Origin: Clostridia bacterium
GTDB lineage: Bacteria; Bacillota; Clostridia; UBA1381
Reading direction: 5' to 3'
DNA length: 64,000 nucleotides
NCBI GenBank assembly: GCA_017935675.1
Contig: JAGBHE010000067.1
Location: 1 to 64,000 of the forward strand
The notes beneath the pieces are model-generated. The model saw only the letters and a program-made list of their open reading frames with translations. It was not told the DNA's origin and made no database searches. Below, one piece after another: positions 27,479 to 39,300 of the stretch; position 1 is the first letter of the stretch, and every line of letters starts with the position of its first letter. A program made the position numbers and the translations under genes.

Positions 27479-29611
27479 TCACATTCCGTTGTTTGACGGT
27501 GTAATAGCATCAATGCATGGAATCTGAGTATCAGCTTCCCATAAGAATGCCTTTACACTGTAACGATTGTCGCTGTCACCCTCCTGTTTTTCAGGCACTG
27601 TAACATTTATATCCTGCTGACCGGCTGCCTCGCCAGCTTCAAGGGTTATATACTTACAATCCACATTGATAAGCATGTCGCCATCATACAAAGCAATATA
27701 CAATGCATACCGCTTCTTTTCTTCAGCAATATTGCGAAGACCGCCTGTTACAGCAGTAATTTTACCTGATGGAACTGCACCCTTGAGCACCGCTTCATTT
27801 TCCGTTTCAAAACCGCTTACAAGCTCATATGTTGCAGCAGGCATTTCTTTATTTATTAGCCCCTTATTTGTTGTTGTAAATACAAACTGCTCATCTACAG
27901 CTGTGCCGTCTGCATATTTCATTCCCGGGAATGTAACTCTGCATCTTGAAATTGACGGAAGCCTTCCGAATCTTACGCATGCCACGTTATCCTTTACATC
28001 GAACACATCTACAGCATTTTTACCGTTAATTAAGATATTTTCTGTCTTTACGGTTGCTGCGTCCAAATCCTTTTCGAATAAGAAACGTACCGAATCGGTT
28101 AATTCAGTGTTGTAATCCTTTGCAAAATTCTGCATCTGAGCCGCTCTGGTCTGATATTCATCTGTTACAAATCTGATATATGCAATCTCCAAGTTTAAGC
28201 CTTTTTCATAATCAACCACCGGTGACTCATCTGCACCCGAAGGTGTGATTCTGAATGACCGCATACCATCCGCAAAGCCTGTAAATGATGAGCTTATCGG
28301 TACAGAATATTCTTTGAATCCGCCATCGCCTTTTTTAGCTGAAATATACTTTGCAACATGTGTTTCTGCAAATCCCTGCAGCTGTGTTCCGGTTACGTAA
28401 TAAAGCTTCAAATCAACATCCTGATCTGTTTTCATGCCAATTACCATTTTAGTAATATTCTCAGCGCCGCTGACCGGACTTGCCAGCTTGAAGAATGCAT
28501 GATTATTATCTTTGCTCGGGAACTTTATCTTATCAGTTCCCGCTGCTTCATCAAATTCACACACCGCAGATGTCCATTTGCCGTTACCGAATCTGTATTC
28601 GTCTGCAGCTGTACCTTCCCACGCTGCTGCTATGCCTGTACGAGCTGTACTGTAAGCCTTCAGGTTTTCAGGATAAACAGGGATTGATTCGTTCTCTGTT
28701 GCAAACTTAAACACTTCCTCAACAGCGGTACCGTCAGCATATTTCAAGCCGCTGAACGTAACGGTGTAGCGTGTCGCCGTTGTAAGTGTGCCAAGTCTTA
28801 CACGAAGGCTTTTTGCCGAATCTGCAGCTTTATTCTCAATAACATATGTAGCAGGCACACCGTTTAATTGAATGTTTTCCGCTTTTACGGTATCCGGATC
28901 AAGCTCCTTTAAAAATTCAAAGCGTACAATATCATTTAAATGATTGTTTCCGCCCGAACCATTATTTACTTCTGCTTCCTGTCCATATGTATCATCTACA
29001 AAGCGTATGTGTGCAATATCAAGTGTTACAGGGAAATCGCTTCCTTTCATCGTCATGCGGAGTTTCTGCTTTTCACCGCTCCATGACTTGAAGCCTGATG
29101 CAGTGCTGAACTCATATTCCTTATATTTTTTATCCGCAACAAACTTTAATGTACCGTCCGCTGTTCCGTTTTGCGCTCCCCATGTTGCTCCTATTTCAGT
29201 TCCGCTGAGATAATACATATTCCATGGTAATTCTGCATTCTCTGATTTTGCTTCAGCTCTTGCGAGTACAACAACCTTCTTTACGTCAGCAGCAGAAAAT
29301 GGCTTAGCTAACACAACAGATGCCGAATCCGCTTTACCATTTGCACCGGCAAAAAAAACATTTTCCAATCCTTTATCCGGATAGTTGCGGACTTCTGATT
29401 CCCAGTTACCGCCGTAATTGCCCCATTTAAAAGCAGATGCATTGGTTGTTGAGTTATGTCCCGAATAGTTGCCCTCATACGAGCTGACAATTCCCGTTCT
29501 GTCGGCAACATATGCCTTTACTCCTGCTTCCGCAAATGCTGCAGATGATGGAGCAACCGCTAAAGATGCAAGCATTGCCAAAGATAACATAGGTGATAAT
29601 AATTTTTTCAT
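27479..29611 (-). CDS. Secreted two-module beta-sandwich protein (Ig-like, carbohydrate-binding-like)
   Basis: Secreted protein of 710 aa with a signal peptide ending near residue 28 (PSSAAFA). It contains two copies of a unit: a beta-sandwich of about 170 residues ending DIAHIRFVDD / EIAYIRFVTD, then a Big_5-type Ig domain (LNDIVRFEFLKELDPDTVKAENI / LTDSVRFLFEKDLDAATVKTENI). The second sandwich is clearly similar to the N-terminus of the SLH protein at 36325-39441 (KFPS, AFFxLASPV, LKLYYVTGTxxxGF). A small C-terminal beta domain follows. No catalytic motif and no anchor are visible. It sits 18 bp upstream of the binding-protein gene; it may hold polysaccharide near the transporter. Confidence 0.7.
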   Translation of the reverse strand: MKKLLSPMLSLAMLASLAVAPSSAAFAEAGVKAYVADRTGIVSSYEGNYSGHNSTTNASAFKWGNYGGNWESEVRNYPDKGLENVFFAGANGKADSASVVLAKPFSAADVKKVVVLARAEAKSENAELPWNMYYLSGTEIGATWGAQNGTADGTLKFVADKKYKEYEFSTASGFKSWSGEKQKLRMTMKGSDFPVTLDIAHIRFVDDTYGQEAEVNNGSGGNNHLNDIVRFEFLKELDPDTVKAENIQLNGVPATYVIENKAADSAKSLRVRLGTLTTATRYTVTFSGLKYADGTAVEEVFKFATENESIPVYPENLKAYSTARTGIAAAWEGTAADEYRFGNGKWTSAVCEFDEAAGTDKIKFPSKDNNHAFFKLASPVSGAENITKMVIGMKTDQDVDLKLYYVTGTQLQGFAETHVAKYISAKKGDGGFKEYSVPISSSFTGFADGMRSFRITPSGADESPVVDYEKGLNLEIAYIRFVTDEYQTRAAQMQNFAKDYNTELTDSVRFLFEKDLDAATVKTENILINGKNAVDVFDVKDNVACVRFGRLPSISRCRVTFPGMKYADGTAVDEQFVFTTTNKGLINKEMPAATYELVSGFETENEAVLKGAVPSGKITAVTGGLRNIAEEKKRYALYIALYDGDMLINVDCKYITLEAGEAAGQQDINVTVPEKQEGDSDNRYSVKAFLWEADTQIPCIDAITPSNNGM

Positions 29612-29665
29612 TTCATTTTTCTCCTTCTTTTCTTTTTTATTACAACAACATTGTAAACCTTTCCT

Positions 29666-32600
29666 TTAATGCTTCAGCTTGATATAATCTATTTCAACCG
29701 AGCTATTCGGTGCTCCTGAAAATACAAGCCTCAATGCATTAACATTACCACTCCAATACGCACCTTGTGTTAAGTCTATATTGTAGGATACGTTTGTTTT
29801 ATTATTTTTGGACAATAAAACCTCAAAACATTTATCCTCCGACCATGACTTTTGTTTATCGGTAGTATAATAAACCTTTATTTTTTCCGCATTCATTGTA
29901 TTTCTCAAGGAAAATTCAAGGCTCTTATAATCGCCGCAGCTTACCGATAAGCTGTCCTGTGCGGTTTCCATAAACGGATTTGAAGAAATTATATCTGCCT
30001 TCGCCATACCTCCTATAATATTTACATTCGCCATTGACTTGCTGAATATCCATCCGTCCCTGTCATTATTTATATCAAAATCCCAGACAAGTCCTTCGAA
30101 CGTTTCACGGCGGCTGTCTGCTCTGCGGAGTAATTCTTCATCTGAAAGCTCCGTTTCAAAATCTCCGTAAATCCGTATATAATCTATCGAGACGGTGGAT
30201 CCCGAAATATTACCCGGGTCTATACGAAGCCTTGTTAATTTCCCGTCAAACTGTGAATTTAAAGCAGTATTAATCGAATATGCCTTATATCCGTTAGATG
30301 TTCCCACCTGAGTTTTGAAGGATCGTGCTTCTGCAAATGCCGTATTGTTTGCTGCAGCAAAGAACACCTGCATAGAAACAGATGTGTCGCTCATCACACC
30401 CAGCTCAATAATCTTTGCCTTTGAAATATCTACAGTCGGAACATTTACCACAATCTGAGGGTCTGTACCTGACGATGTATGAGTTAATGCACTGTTGCTC
30501 AGTGTATAGGCAGCAGGCTGGCTCGTGTATGCCACAGAAGAGCCGGTTTCAAAATGCTCTTCATACAGCAGCTCTCGCTCACTGTTATCACGGCTTATTG
30601 CTGTCACCTTATCATTGTCCTTCAGGCTCAGAATCTTTTCTTCTTCATTCCAGCTCATATTCTTTTTGAACATAAGCGAAATCATCTCAACGTTTATCCA
30701 GGTTGAATCATCTAAAAGCTTTGAAGCCTCAGGCAAGGTGTATTTTTTACCGTCACACACTGCTTCGCCGCTGCCCGGAACAAATCCTGTCACAGTATCG
30801 CCATATCTTACATAAACAGTGCGTTCACTCCCCTCGTAATAAACCTCAGCATCTAATTTATCCGCAATATCCCGAAGCTTTACCATTGGAAGACCGTCCT
30901 GCATAACAGAATCAATCTCTGATGACCAGCCGTTAATGCTTATTCTGACTTTATCCTCCGGTGCCTTTGCCATAAATGCAATTTCATCAATTTCAAGCTT
31001 GTCACCGTTTTCAAATCCGCCGAATGTGATGCTTAAGCTGTTAAGTGTTCCTCTCCATATTTCAGGATATTTTCCGACCGGAATATAATAATCCTCAAAC
31101 TCAGTCATATTCTGCATGGAAACAGGAATTGCAAAATTAAATGCTTTTGCCGGATCTTCATACTCATCAAACGGTGTTGTTATTCGCGTTGTTGAATAGT
31201 ATGCCGTTCCGTTATTTTTCATACGGACGCGTATATGAGTAACATCAGATGTGTCTATTCCCTCATCAGAGAGTGTAATCAACGCATCTCGTCCCGCAGT
31301 AAGCGTCCATACACCGCTTGATACAACTCCCGGCACAATGGTTTCCTCTTTCCAGCCTTTTTCTGCTTCGCTGTTAAATTCCCATTTGTACTTTTCGTAG
31401 CTGTTTTCGGCAGGCTTTTCACCGACATTTACTTCACGCAGATTCACCTCTCTCCAATGCGGATACTGGTTATTAAATCTGTCCTTCTGATGCTCGCTGG
31501 GGATTATATCCTCATGCTCGCCCGTCTCATTGGTAAATACATTACGCACTGCATCCATATAAGAAAATCCGTAATAAGTGGTGGGTGCGAAATAATGTCC
31601 TTCTCCATACTCACTCCATGTGGCAAGATTTATTATCGGCGTTTCGAACACTTTATCCTTCAAAGTAAGAATTTCGTCCTTTGTTTTCTGTAATGACCAT
31701 TCAAGCCAGTCTGCGTTAAAAGAAAATCCCGTTCCTCTGTGCCATGCATAATCATCAAATCCTGCATCAACTGTAGGGATATAACCCACACCCGCAGCTT
31801 GAGAATCTTCATATGCTTTTTTCATTCTTGCAAGGTTGTCTACCGGATAGCCGGCACGATTATGATATTCATAATATCCCTCAAATCCCGATTCGGTAAA
31901 AAGCTCGTCAGATACGTCCCATTTGTTCGGTGCAACAAATATCGGTCTGCCGATACCCTCAGCTTCACACATATCTCCAAGACGTTCTATAAACCTGCCC
32001 GCATATTCAGCTCCAAATGAATTTATAAAATTCTTCGGATTATAAACTCCTACAAGAGGACGTCCGTTTGCTGTGTAATAACGTGAATCCTTAAAATAAT
32101 ATTCAATCATATGTCTGCCGACATTTTGCAGATAGCGCTCAAGATTTTCATCGGGATTATGACTTGCGGGAAGCGCTGCCCAGCCCGCATTTTCCATAAG
32201 CAATGCAAACTGTACCTTTTGAGAATTCTTTGCCTGGAAATAATATCTCGGTGTATAGAAGAAATCTCTCGGTCCCGGCTTTTCCACAGGTGATGGCGGG
32301 TATCCGCAGAACCACATAAAGTCCACGCCATGCTCTGCCATATACTTCAAATCCCATTCCATACGCTCTACATTTGTTTCATCAAAAAATCCAAGAACAG
32401 GTCGTCTGTATTCCGATTCATTAATGGTATCCCAGCCGTACAATTTGTATTCATCCCACAGATTAAAATATTGCATACATACATCTACACCGGGGCTTTC
32501 AACAGCCTGTGCTTCCGGTGCATAATCGTCAAACCGTTCGGTAGGATACACCAAAGCATCCGAAAATTCAAATGAGGAATCAGAAGCCTCGCCTGTTACA

Positions 32601-33712
32601 GCTAAGCTGTCTACAGCATTCACATTGCTTTTTAAGGCAGCATTCTCAGCCTTTATTTTGTCGTTCACATACAAATCAAAGGATCTTGATGAGAAATTTA
32701 CATGTGCCGTGATTACATACGGAAGATTCTCCATATAATCCCCGTAAAACCTGACCGGTTTACCGCTTGCATCTTCATAATTAAAGCCGTTTTTATCAAC
32801 TGTGATTTTTAAAACGCTTTTTTCATCTCCTATAAGCTCAACTGCAATACCGCTTCGCTTTTTATTTATATTCAATACAAAATCAGCAGTAAAATCACGT
32901 TCCTCCCTTTCAAAGGTATTGATTAGCTTGCTTGTTCCGTTTTCGGCAATAAACTGTGCTCTGCCGTTGAATCTCACTCCGCCGCCTTTAACATCCGACA
33001 CAACGCTCCAGCCATATGCCGACGCAGTGTCCTCACTGTCGAAATTGCTGTTTACTAAGTAACCTCGGTTTATAAAAATATAGCTTATTCCCAAATCACC
33101 GATCGAAGCGTTTCCGCTTGAAATAAAGAAATTATCAAACCTTTCGGCGTTATACGGAACATTCTGTTCATACAAATGATAATCCACATATATATCAAAT
33201 GTTTTGCTGTCCATATGAATTACAATATGTACATTATATTTTGATCCGGATTTGTATGGAATTATATTCTTTCTTCCCTCAGTTGAATTAACCCAGAAAT
33301 AAGTTCTGTCAATGCCTAAATAAATTCCCTCACTGTCACCGTTACGAAGCTGCACAGAAGCATCGGTCATCTGATTTGTCGGAATTAAGTTAAAATTCAT
33401 TACTACATCGCCGTATGTAATCGGTTCCATTTCACGAAGCGCTTCTACCGGCAGTACCGCGCTTGTGTCCTTCAATGTCAAAGTTGAGCTGCCATGATAA
33501 ACCTCGCCGCCAATCTGATTCATGTCCCATGCCGACATTTCAGAGGTGCTTACTTCATTTCTCATTGCACGTGTTCTTAAAAACTCTTTTACTTCAACAT
33601 CGTCTTTCTCTCCGCTTATTGCAACATCTGCAAATGACGGTATTTGTATTACTGACAAGGCTGCTGTCAACATCAAAAAGACTGAACTTATTCTCTTTAC
33701 AAGCTTTTTCAA
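29666..33712 (-). CDS. Large secreted GH99/GH71-like glycan hydrolase
   Basis: Secreted protein of 1,348 aa with signal peptide (to about residue 28). Two concanavalin-like beta-sandwich modules (about 45-210 and 225-395) precede a (beta/alpha)8 domain of the GH99/GH71-like, DUF5010 type (about 405-740: PGVDVCMQYFNLWDEYK, HGVDFMWFCGYPPSP, NLATWSEYGEGHYF). Then come a binding-like module, a copper-amine-oxidase-N-like domain (about 935-1045, NGWSSEIDSVMQDGLPMVKL) and two C-terminal sandwich modules ending DYIRIYG and DYIKLKH. No SLH domain. TTG start with GGGGGTGAGG upstream, four bases after the stop of the preceding gene. Likely an endo-acting enzyme on an alpha-mannan-like or related polymer; substrate uncertain. 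Confidence 0.75.
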   Translation of the reverse strand: MKKLVKRISSVFLMLTAALSVIQIPSFADVAISGEKDDVEVKEFLRTRAMRNEVSTSEMSAWDMNQIGGEVYHGSSTLTLKDTSAVLPVEALREMEPITYGDVVMNFNLIPTNQMTDASVQLRNGDSEGIYLGIDRTYFWVNSTEGRKNIIPYKSGSKYNVHIVIHMDSKTFDIYVDYHLYEQNVPYNAERFDNFFISSGNASIGDLGISYIFINRGYLVNSNFDSEDTASAYGWSVVSDVKGGGVRFNGRAQFIAENGTSKLINTFEREERDFTADFVLNINKKRSGIAVELIGDEKSVLKITVDKNGFNYEDASGKPVRFYGDYMENLPYVITAHVNFSSRSFDLYVNDKIKAENAALKSNVNAVDSLAVTGEASDSSFEFSDALVYPTERFDDYAPEAQAVESPGVDVCMQYFNLWDEYKLYGWDTINESEYRRPVLGFFDETNVERMEWDLKYMAEHGVDFMWFCGYPPSPVEKPGPRDFFYTPRYYFQAKNSQKVQFALLMENAGWAALPASHNPDENLERYLQNVGRHMIEYYFKDSRYYTANGRPLVGVYNPKNFINSFGAEYAGRFIERLGDMCEAEGIGRPIFVAPNKWDVSDELFTESGFEGYYEYHNRAGYPVDNLARMKKAYEDSQAAGVGYIPTVDAGFDDYAWHRGTGFSFNADWLEWSLQKTKDEILTLKDKVFETPIINLATWSEYGEGHYFAPTTYYGFSYMDAVRNVFTNETGEHEDIIPSEHQKDRFNNQYPHWREVNLREVNVGEKPAENSYEKYKWEFNSEAEKGWKEETIVPGVVSSGVWTLTAGRDALITLSDEGIDTSDVTHIRVRMKNNGTAYYSTTRITTPFDEYEDPAKAFNFAIPVSMQNMTEFEDYYIPVGKYPEIWRGTLNSLSITFGGFENGDKLEIDEIAFMAKAPEDKVRISINGWSSEIDSVMQDGLPMVKLRDIADKLDAEVYYEGSERTVYVRYGDTVTGFVPGSGEAVCDGKKYTLPEASKLLDDSTWINVEMISLMFKKNMSWNEEEKILSLKDNDKVTAISRDNSERELLYEEHFETGSSVAYTSQPAAYTLSNSALTHTSSGTDPQIVVNVPTVDISKAKIIELGVMSDTSVSMQVFFAAANNTAFAEARSFKTQVGTSNGYKAYSINTALNSQFDGKLTRLRIDPGNISGSTVSIDYIRIYGDFETELSDEELLRRADSRRETFEGLVWDFDINNDRDGWIFSKSMANVNIIGGMAKADIISSNPFMETAQDSLSVSCGDYKSLEFSLRNTMNAEKIKVYYTTDKQKSWSEDKCFEVLLSKNNKTNVSYNIDLTQGAYWSGNVNALRLVFSGAPNSSVEIDYIKLKH

Positions 33713-33716
33713 ATCC

Positions 33717-36308
33717 TCACCCCCTCTGATAAATCACAATAATTCTCGGCCATTGCCAATCGGTTGATATAAATATCTGCGAACAATTGTCAGCTCCGCT
33801 TTTGTAATCAATTATATCATCCATTGCAGCCTGCGTTATAACCGGACTGCGTCCCGAGCTCTCTGCACTGCATTTAAATATTTTAAATGCCGGAGCATAA
33901 ACAGCTTCAAGCTGATCAGATGTCGGAATTACACCGTTTATAATATCTGCTGTCGTTACACTTATACCGTTATCACTCTTTGAGTATACATTGCCAAACA
34001 TATAATGCAGCTGCGATGTACCAAAGCCTCCCGAACTGTTTCCGTTAGGACAGGTTCCTGTTTCGTAATCGTACAGAATTTTAATATGGTCTGCATATTC
34101 ATCCTCGTATTTAAAGGAAATCACATCGCCCTCATCCAATTCAACAGGTGTTTCTTCTTCATCATATTTATAGTAAAGCTTCATATACCCCGAATATGTT
34201 TCCACCGAAAATCGAGTTCGAATCTCATCTTCCGGATCAATGGCTGTTATAACCTCGCTGACAATACCTACTGTATCATCGCCGCTGGCATTCAGGCTTT
34301 TTGACATATAAAGGAAACACGGGTCACTTGAGTTTTCACTATCCGAATACGCTTCGATACCATATCTTTTATCATTTGCAAAGACCGATGCTGCTTTTAC
34401 ATGATATTTTTGCTCATCATCACCGGGAATACTGAAAACAGGTGTTGTCCTCAAAACATTTATCTTTCCCTCGAAGCTGTATAATGCTTTTGAATAATGG
34501 GCATTCGTTTTAGCAAAAACAAGCCGCAGGCTGTCCGGGCTCTCGCCGTTTTGCGGCAAGGCAGCCATATTTTCAATACTGTTATACGGAGTATCTATTT
34601 CCATTACCAAGCCTTCACCGTTGACTCTGTAACGAATCTTCTGTTTCTGCACTTTTTGGGTTCCTTTTTTAAGAAGGAGTTCTACCTCCGGGCCCCTTTT
34701 CCCGCTCATACCGTCAATTTTAGTTTTTTCCCTGCATTGAAGGACAACACTTTCCTCCGAGGAATTAAAAATCTTAAGGAATACCTTTTCTTCTTCACCG
34801 GTTTCATGATAAGCATTCATCAAATAACCGTACTGCCAGCCTGTTTCATGCAATTTGACAGCTGCAATCAGATTTTCATTGTCAAGATAGAACGTTCCGC
34901 CAAGTCCCGCCTTAAGCTTATCACCATCCGGAAAGTTTGATATTGTTTTGTATTCAACACCATCAATGTTTACTGACATATAATCGTCATTATTTCCAAC
35001 CGATACAATACTTCCCTTTACCGATTTTTCGCTTACGATAATTTTTACATCCTTCTTGTCACCGGAAAAACCAACACGTAACACTGCGTCTGACGGAATA
35101 TCTTCAAAATTAATCGGTTTACCTGAGGAATTTACCAAGACAGCCCTGTCTGCTCCGACAATACTGACATCAACGACATCCGGCTTGCCTTCACTGTTCA
35201 GACAAATAATCTTTTCATTATCAATATCTACATTAATTACCGTATATATTTCGTAGCTTTCAATCAATACGGAGTCGTATGTATTATCCGAATTATTGCC
35301 TATTAAAGTTACCCTGCCGTATTTCGGAACCATATCATCAATTGATAAATTATCGGCATGCACACCGTTATAGAAAATATTTACATCCTGTAAAAGTCTG
35401 AATTTATGCGTTCTTAATGCATTTTCTTCCTTATAAATTGAATACGTTTTTTCCGAATAATCATCGATGAGAGATGCGTTAAATGTCAGTCGTTCCTTGC
35501 TGTCATCACAAACATATATCACATTATCGTCATCATCCACGTAAAATTCAACATGGCATCCCAGCATATCTGTATAATCATTCTCGGTATTGTATATGGT
35601 ATAATCTATTGCAATGCTGTCCGTTTCAGCATTAAAGCCCGTTACTGTTCCTTCTTCTTTATCTGCTTTTAATCTTGAGGAAAACCAGCTTTGAGGCGAC
35701 ATTTCCATATTGGGAGTTTTAGCAATATAAATCTCAGCCGAAAGAGCATTTACAAGCATTTGAACAATGTCATAATATGTAAGAATTGACCCCTGAGCAC
35801 CATATACACCTTCAGTCAGCTCAAGCCTGTTTGCAATATTTATATAAGCAGTCGGATAACCGCCCTCTCTCTCGGCTATTTCACTCCATCCAAGGGCAGC
35901 TACTATGCTCTTTAACGCTTCTTCAAATAATATATTATTTTCCGGAGCAAATTTGTCTTCCGAATATCCCGACATTATACCTAAGCTTACAATGCCGTAA
36001 ATATCTTTTGCATTTTCATTAACATCTGAAAATGTTTTTTCATTGTTTTCTCCCGAAAGGTCCGTTCCGCTTCCGAATTGCAGGTATTTCATCATAATAG
36101 ATGCAAATTCTCCGCGGGTTACAGTAGTTGCCATTTCACGGCTGTCATCTTCTATCAGTTCAAAAGCATGCAGAAGAGAAACATTATCATTAAAGCTTCT
36201 TATGTCCGCCTGTGTATAAATATCCGATGCATACACATGTATTCCGACAGGAAATACCGCCAATACAATAAAAAGGGAAAGAATTTTTTTCAAAATATTG
36301 TTTTTCAT
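33717..36308 (-). CDS. Secreted SLH-domain surface protein
   Basis: Protein of 863 aa with a signal peptide (about 1-27) and N-terminal SLH repeats (about 30-195: VTRGEFASIMMKYLQ, GIVSLGIMSGYSEDKFAPEN, YYDIVQMLVNALS) that should hold it on secondary cell-wall polymer. The remaining 650 residues are beta-rich, acidic, without a recognised catalytic motif. The GTG at 36317 is inside the ribosome binding site GGGGTG, so ATG at 36308 is the start. It lies 16 bp after the next SLH gene and 4 bp before the GH99-like gene, so it is part of one surface operon, and may be a structural partner of that enzyme. Confidence 0.78.
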   Translation of the reverse strand: MKNNILKKILSLFIVLAVFPVGIHVYASDIYTQADIRSFNDNVSLLHAFELIEDDSREMATTVTRGEFASIMMKYLQFGSGTDLSGENNEKTFSDVNENAKDIYGIVSLGIMSGYSEDKFAPENNILFEEALKSIVAALGWSEIAEREGGYPTAYINIANRLELTEGVYGAQGSILTYYDIVQMLVNALSAEIYIAKTPNMEMSPQSWFSSRLKADKEEGTVTGFNAETDSIAIDYTIYNTENDYTDMLGCHVEFYVDDDDNVIYVCDDSKERLTFNASLIDDYSEKTYSIYKEENALRTHKFRLLQDVNIFYNGVHADNLSIDDMVPKYGRVTLIGNNSDNTYDSVLIESYEIYTVINVDIDNEKIICLNSEGKPDVVDVSIVGADRAVLVNSSGKPINFEDIPSDAVLRVGFSGDKKDVKIIVSEKSVKGSIVSVGNNDDYMSVNIDGVEYKTISNFPDGDKLKAGLGGTFYLDNENLIAAVKLHETGWQYGYLMNAYHETGEEEKVFLKIFNSSEESVVLQCREKTKIDGMSGKRGPEVELLLKKGTQKVQKQKIRYRVNGEGLVMEIDTPYNSIENMAALPQNGESPDSLRLVFAKTNAHYSKALYSFEGKINVLRTTPVFSIPGDDEQKYHVKAASVFANDKRYGIEAYSDSENSSDPCFLYMSKSLNASGDDTVGIVSEVITAIDPEDEIRTRFSVETYSGYMKLYYKYDEEETPVELDEGDVISFKYEDEYADHIKILYDYETGTCPNGNSSGGFGTSQLHYMFGNVYSKSDNGISVTTADIINGVIPTSDQLEAVYAPAFKIFKCSAESSGRSPVITQAAMDDIIDYKSGADNCSQIFISTDWQWPRIIVIYQRG

Positions 36309-36324
36309 ATGCTTCACCCCACTG

Positions 36325-39300
36325 TCAAATCAATTTACCAAGCATAACCGCTGCCTCTGCGCGTGAAAGATTATTTATCGGTGCAAAGCTTCCGTCACCA
36401 TATCCGTTTATGATACCTTTTTGATTAAGATTAAAGATTGCACCCTTTGCATAATCTGAAATAATATCATTATCGGTGAATAGCGTTTCGCCGGCTTTGC
36501 TTTCATAACCAAGTATACGATTTACCATAACAGCCGCATCCTGACGCGTCAGAGGCTGACCTACTCCAAATATATCACCCTGTCCGTTTACAAAGCCATT
36601 CTCTGCGGCAGCAGCAATATACGGAGCATACCAGCTTCCCTTTTCTGCATCTGTAAAATATACAGCTTCCGAAAGCGGCAGCTCAAACATTGATACCAGC
36701 ATCTTCACGAATTCCTCGCGTGTAACCTGACGTGACGGTTCAAAAATGCCGTCCTCCGTTCCGCTTATGATTTTTCTTCTGTAAAGCTCATTAACTGCTT
36801 CGCTTGCCCATTCATACCCGTTCATATCCGAAAATGCTGTCATTTTATCTGCGTTCGTGGTTGAAGGAGCCGGAGTTGAAGGAGTCGCATTTGTCACCGG
36901 AGCTTTTGCAATGTCGGAATAATAATTAATATTATTTCCACCACCGCCGCCGGAGCCGCCCGAGCTGCCGCCGGTGGTTTTCTTTTCCTTCTGCTTCTGA
37001 TGCTTTACAGCATTCTCAAATGCCGTCTTTACATCTTCAAACGATCTGTAGCTGCCTTCTGTAAGTAAGCTGTATGCTCCTTCGGGATTTTTAAGCTCAT
37101 CAGCCTCAGTTAAATCGATACTGATGTTTTCCTTACTTATGTGTTCAAGTATATGCTTAACCTCTCCTCCTGTCACCGCATATTTTAATCTTGCAAGCAC
37201 AGTCTGCTCGTCAAATGCTCTGCGTGCCGATTCGTACTCCGTATGTGTTCCTATTTTATTCGCAATTTCCTTTTTTACTGCTTCATCCGCTTCTTTATAT
37301 AAGTCGTATTCGGAGTGCTCCTTGAATTTTAAATAGTCATCATACTTATCTATTGCAGCAAACCATTCCTCGCCTGACATATATTTCATGCTTGCCAATG
37401 CAATTGCATTATCTATCTTTTTGCCGATATTTTCAGCAGTAAAGGCATCAATTTCCTGTACCAACAGATTATACATATCATCTGTATATAAGCCCTTTGA
37501 AGTGAATTCATCATAAAATGCACTCTGTATATCGAGAATATCATAATCAGTCTCAATTAAGACCTTCAGTTTTTGTGCATCTGAGCTGTCTTTTGCTTTG
37601 TTTATTTCTGCGAAAACATTATCAGTATACTGCTTTGTTATATTTACAAACTGCACCATATACTCTCCATCGAATGCATTGCTTGTGAAAAAGGCATTAT
37701 ATACAGACGGCTGGGCAGGCGCTTCGGGGATTACAAATTCAAAAGTAAATTCACCCTTCTCATTTGTCTGTGTTTTTTGTGTTAATACGGTTTCCGATGC
37801 GTTTCTGACAAAAACGCTGACCTCTTCCCCCGCAATTCCATACAGGTTGCCTACCGCTTTAACCTTACCGCTGCGCGATTTGACACTGCATGAAAGCTTG
37901 TTAAGCTGAATATAATCTATTATTACATTTCCTGCTTCATCAGACGGTATAAATTTCAAGCCTGTAATTTTGCCGGTCCAATTTTTATTGCTTTGTGTAT
38001 CTATTTTATATACTCCGCTTTCATTGGATAAGATATCAAAGGTGAAGCAGCACTCTTCGCAGTATTCCTCACATGCATCCGTAGTAAAATACAGCTTGCC
38101 TTTACTTCCCGGTGACTCGTTTTTATATGCAATATCTATTCTCTTTATATCTTCCGCACTTACATTTGGCTGCAGGCTCCGATAAAAACCGTCGCCGTCT
38201 CCGGTAACTCTTGCCCAGAGCTTACCATCATATACAACCGCATCCGATACATTTCCAATACTTTCAAAGCCATATTCTGTTCCTTCAAAATCATATGTAA
38301 TACATTTCTCATCCTCTGTAAATGAAGGAATTACATCACTGTAAAAGCGAACCCAGTCTACCTCAACCTTATCACCGTCATTTGCACCGCTGAATGAAAG
38401 CCTGTAACGTGTAAGGTCAGGCACAGCACCCCAGAGTTCATTGGATGAGGTATCTGCCGAAACCACTTTAAACTCATCACTTGCTGCAACAATCGGCAGA
38501 GCAAGCATTCTTGTTGAATCTATTGCTTCACCCGTACCCGAAAAATAAACCTGAGGAGTGATTTGTGCCGTTGATCTTAGTTTCATGGCAACCTTGGCGA
38601 TTTTGTTTCTCTGAATTTTCACTGTTGCTTCTTTAGCATAAGCCATATTTGTTTTGTTCGTGATTTCAAATTCAGCAACTCCATCGTTAATATCGGGCGG
38701 GTACTTTTTTATTCCCTGTCCCCAATCATTGAAAATTGAGCTGTTATTCATTTCAACGCCATAAATAACGGTTCTTCCTTCAAATCCAGCTTCCTCCGGC
38801 TGTACAACCGGCCATTCTTCAGCAGGCTCATCGGGCTTTATTTCTTCGTTCCCCCCTGCAAAGCGAATATATTTAAATTCCACTTCCAGCCCTTTTTCAA
38901 AATCAATAACAGGTGATGCGGCAGATTGTGAAACAGTCACCCTGAATGCCTGTATATCATCCTTAAAGCCCTTAAAGCTCCCGCTGTTTACCGGAAATTC
39001 ATATTCTCTGAAGTCTCCGTCTCCCTTCTCAAATGAAAGAAGATTTGTAGACATTCCTTCTTTAAAGCCCGAAAACTTTGTCCCTGTCACATAATAAAGC
39101 TTCAGACAAACATCCTGATTTGTTTTCATACCGACAACCATTTTTGTGATTTTATCCGCCTGCGTAACAGGGCTTGCCAAGCTGAAAAATGCAGACGGAT
39201 TTTTTGAACTCGGGAACTTTATTGCTGCCGTTCCCGCATCTTCCTTGTATTCGCACACCGCAGTTGTCCAGTTGCCGTTACTCCATGTATATTCTTCCGG

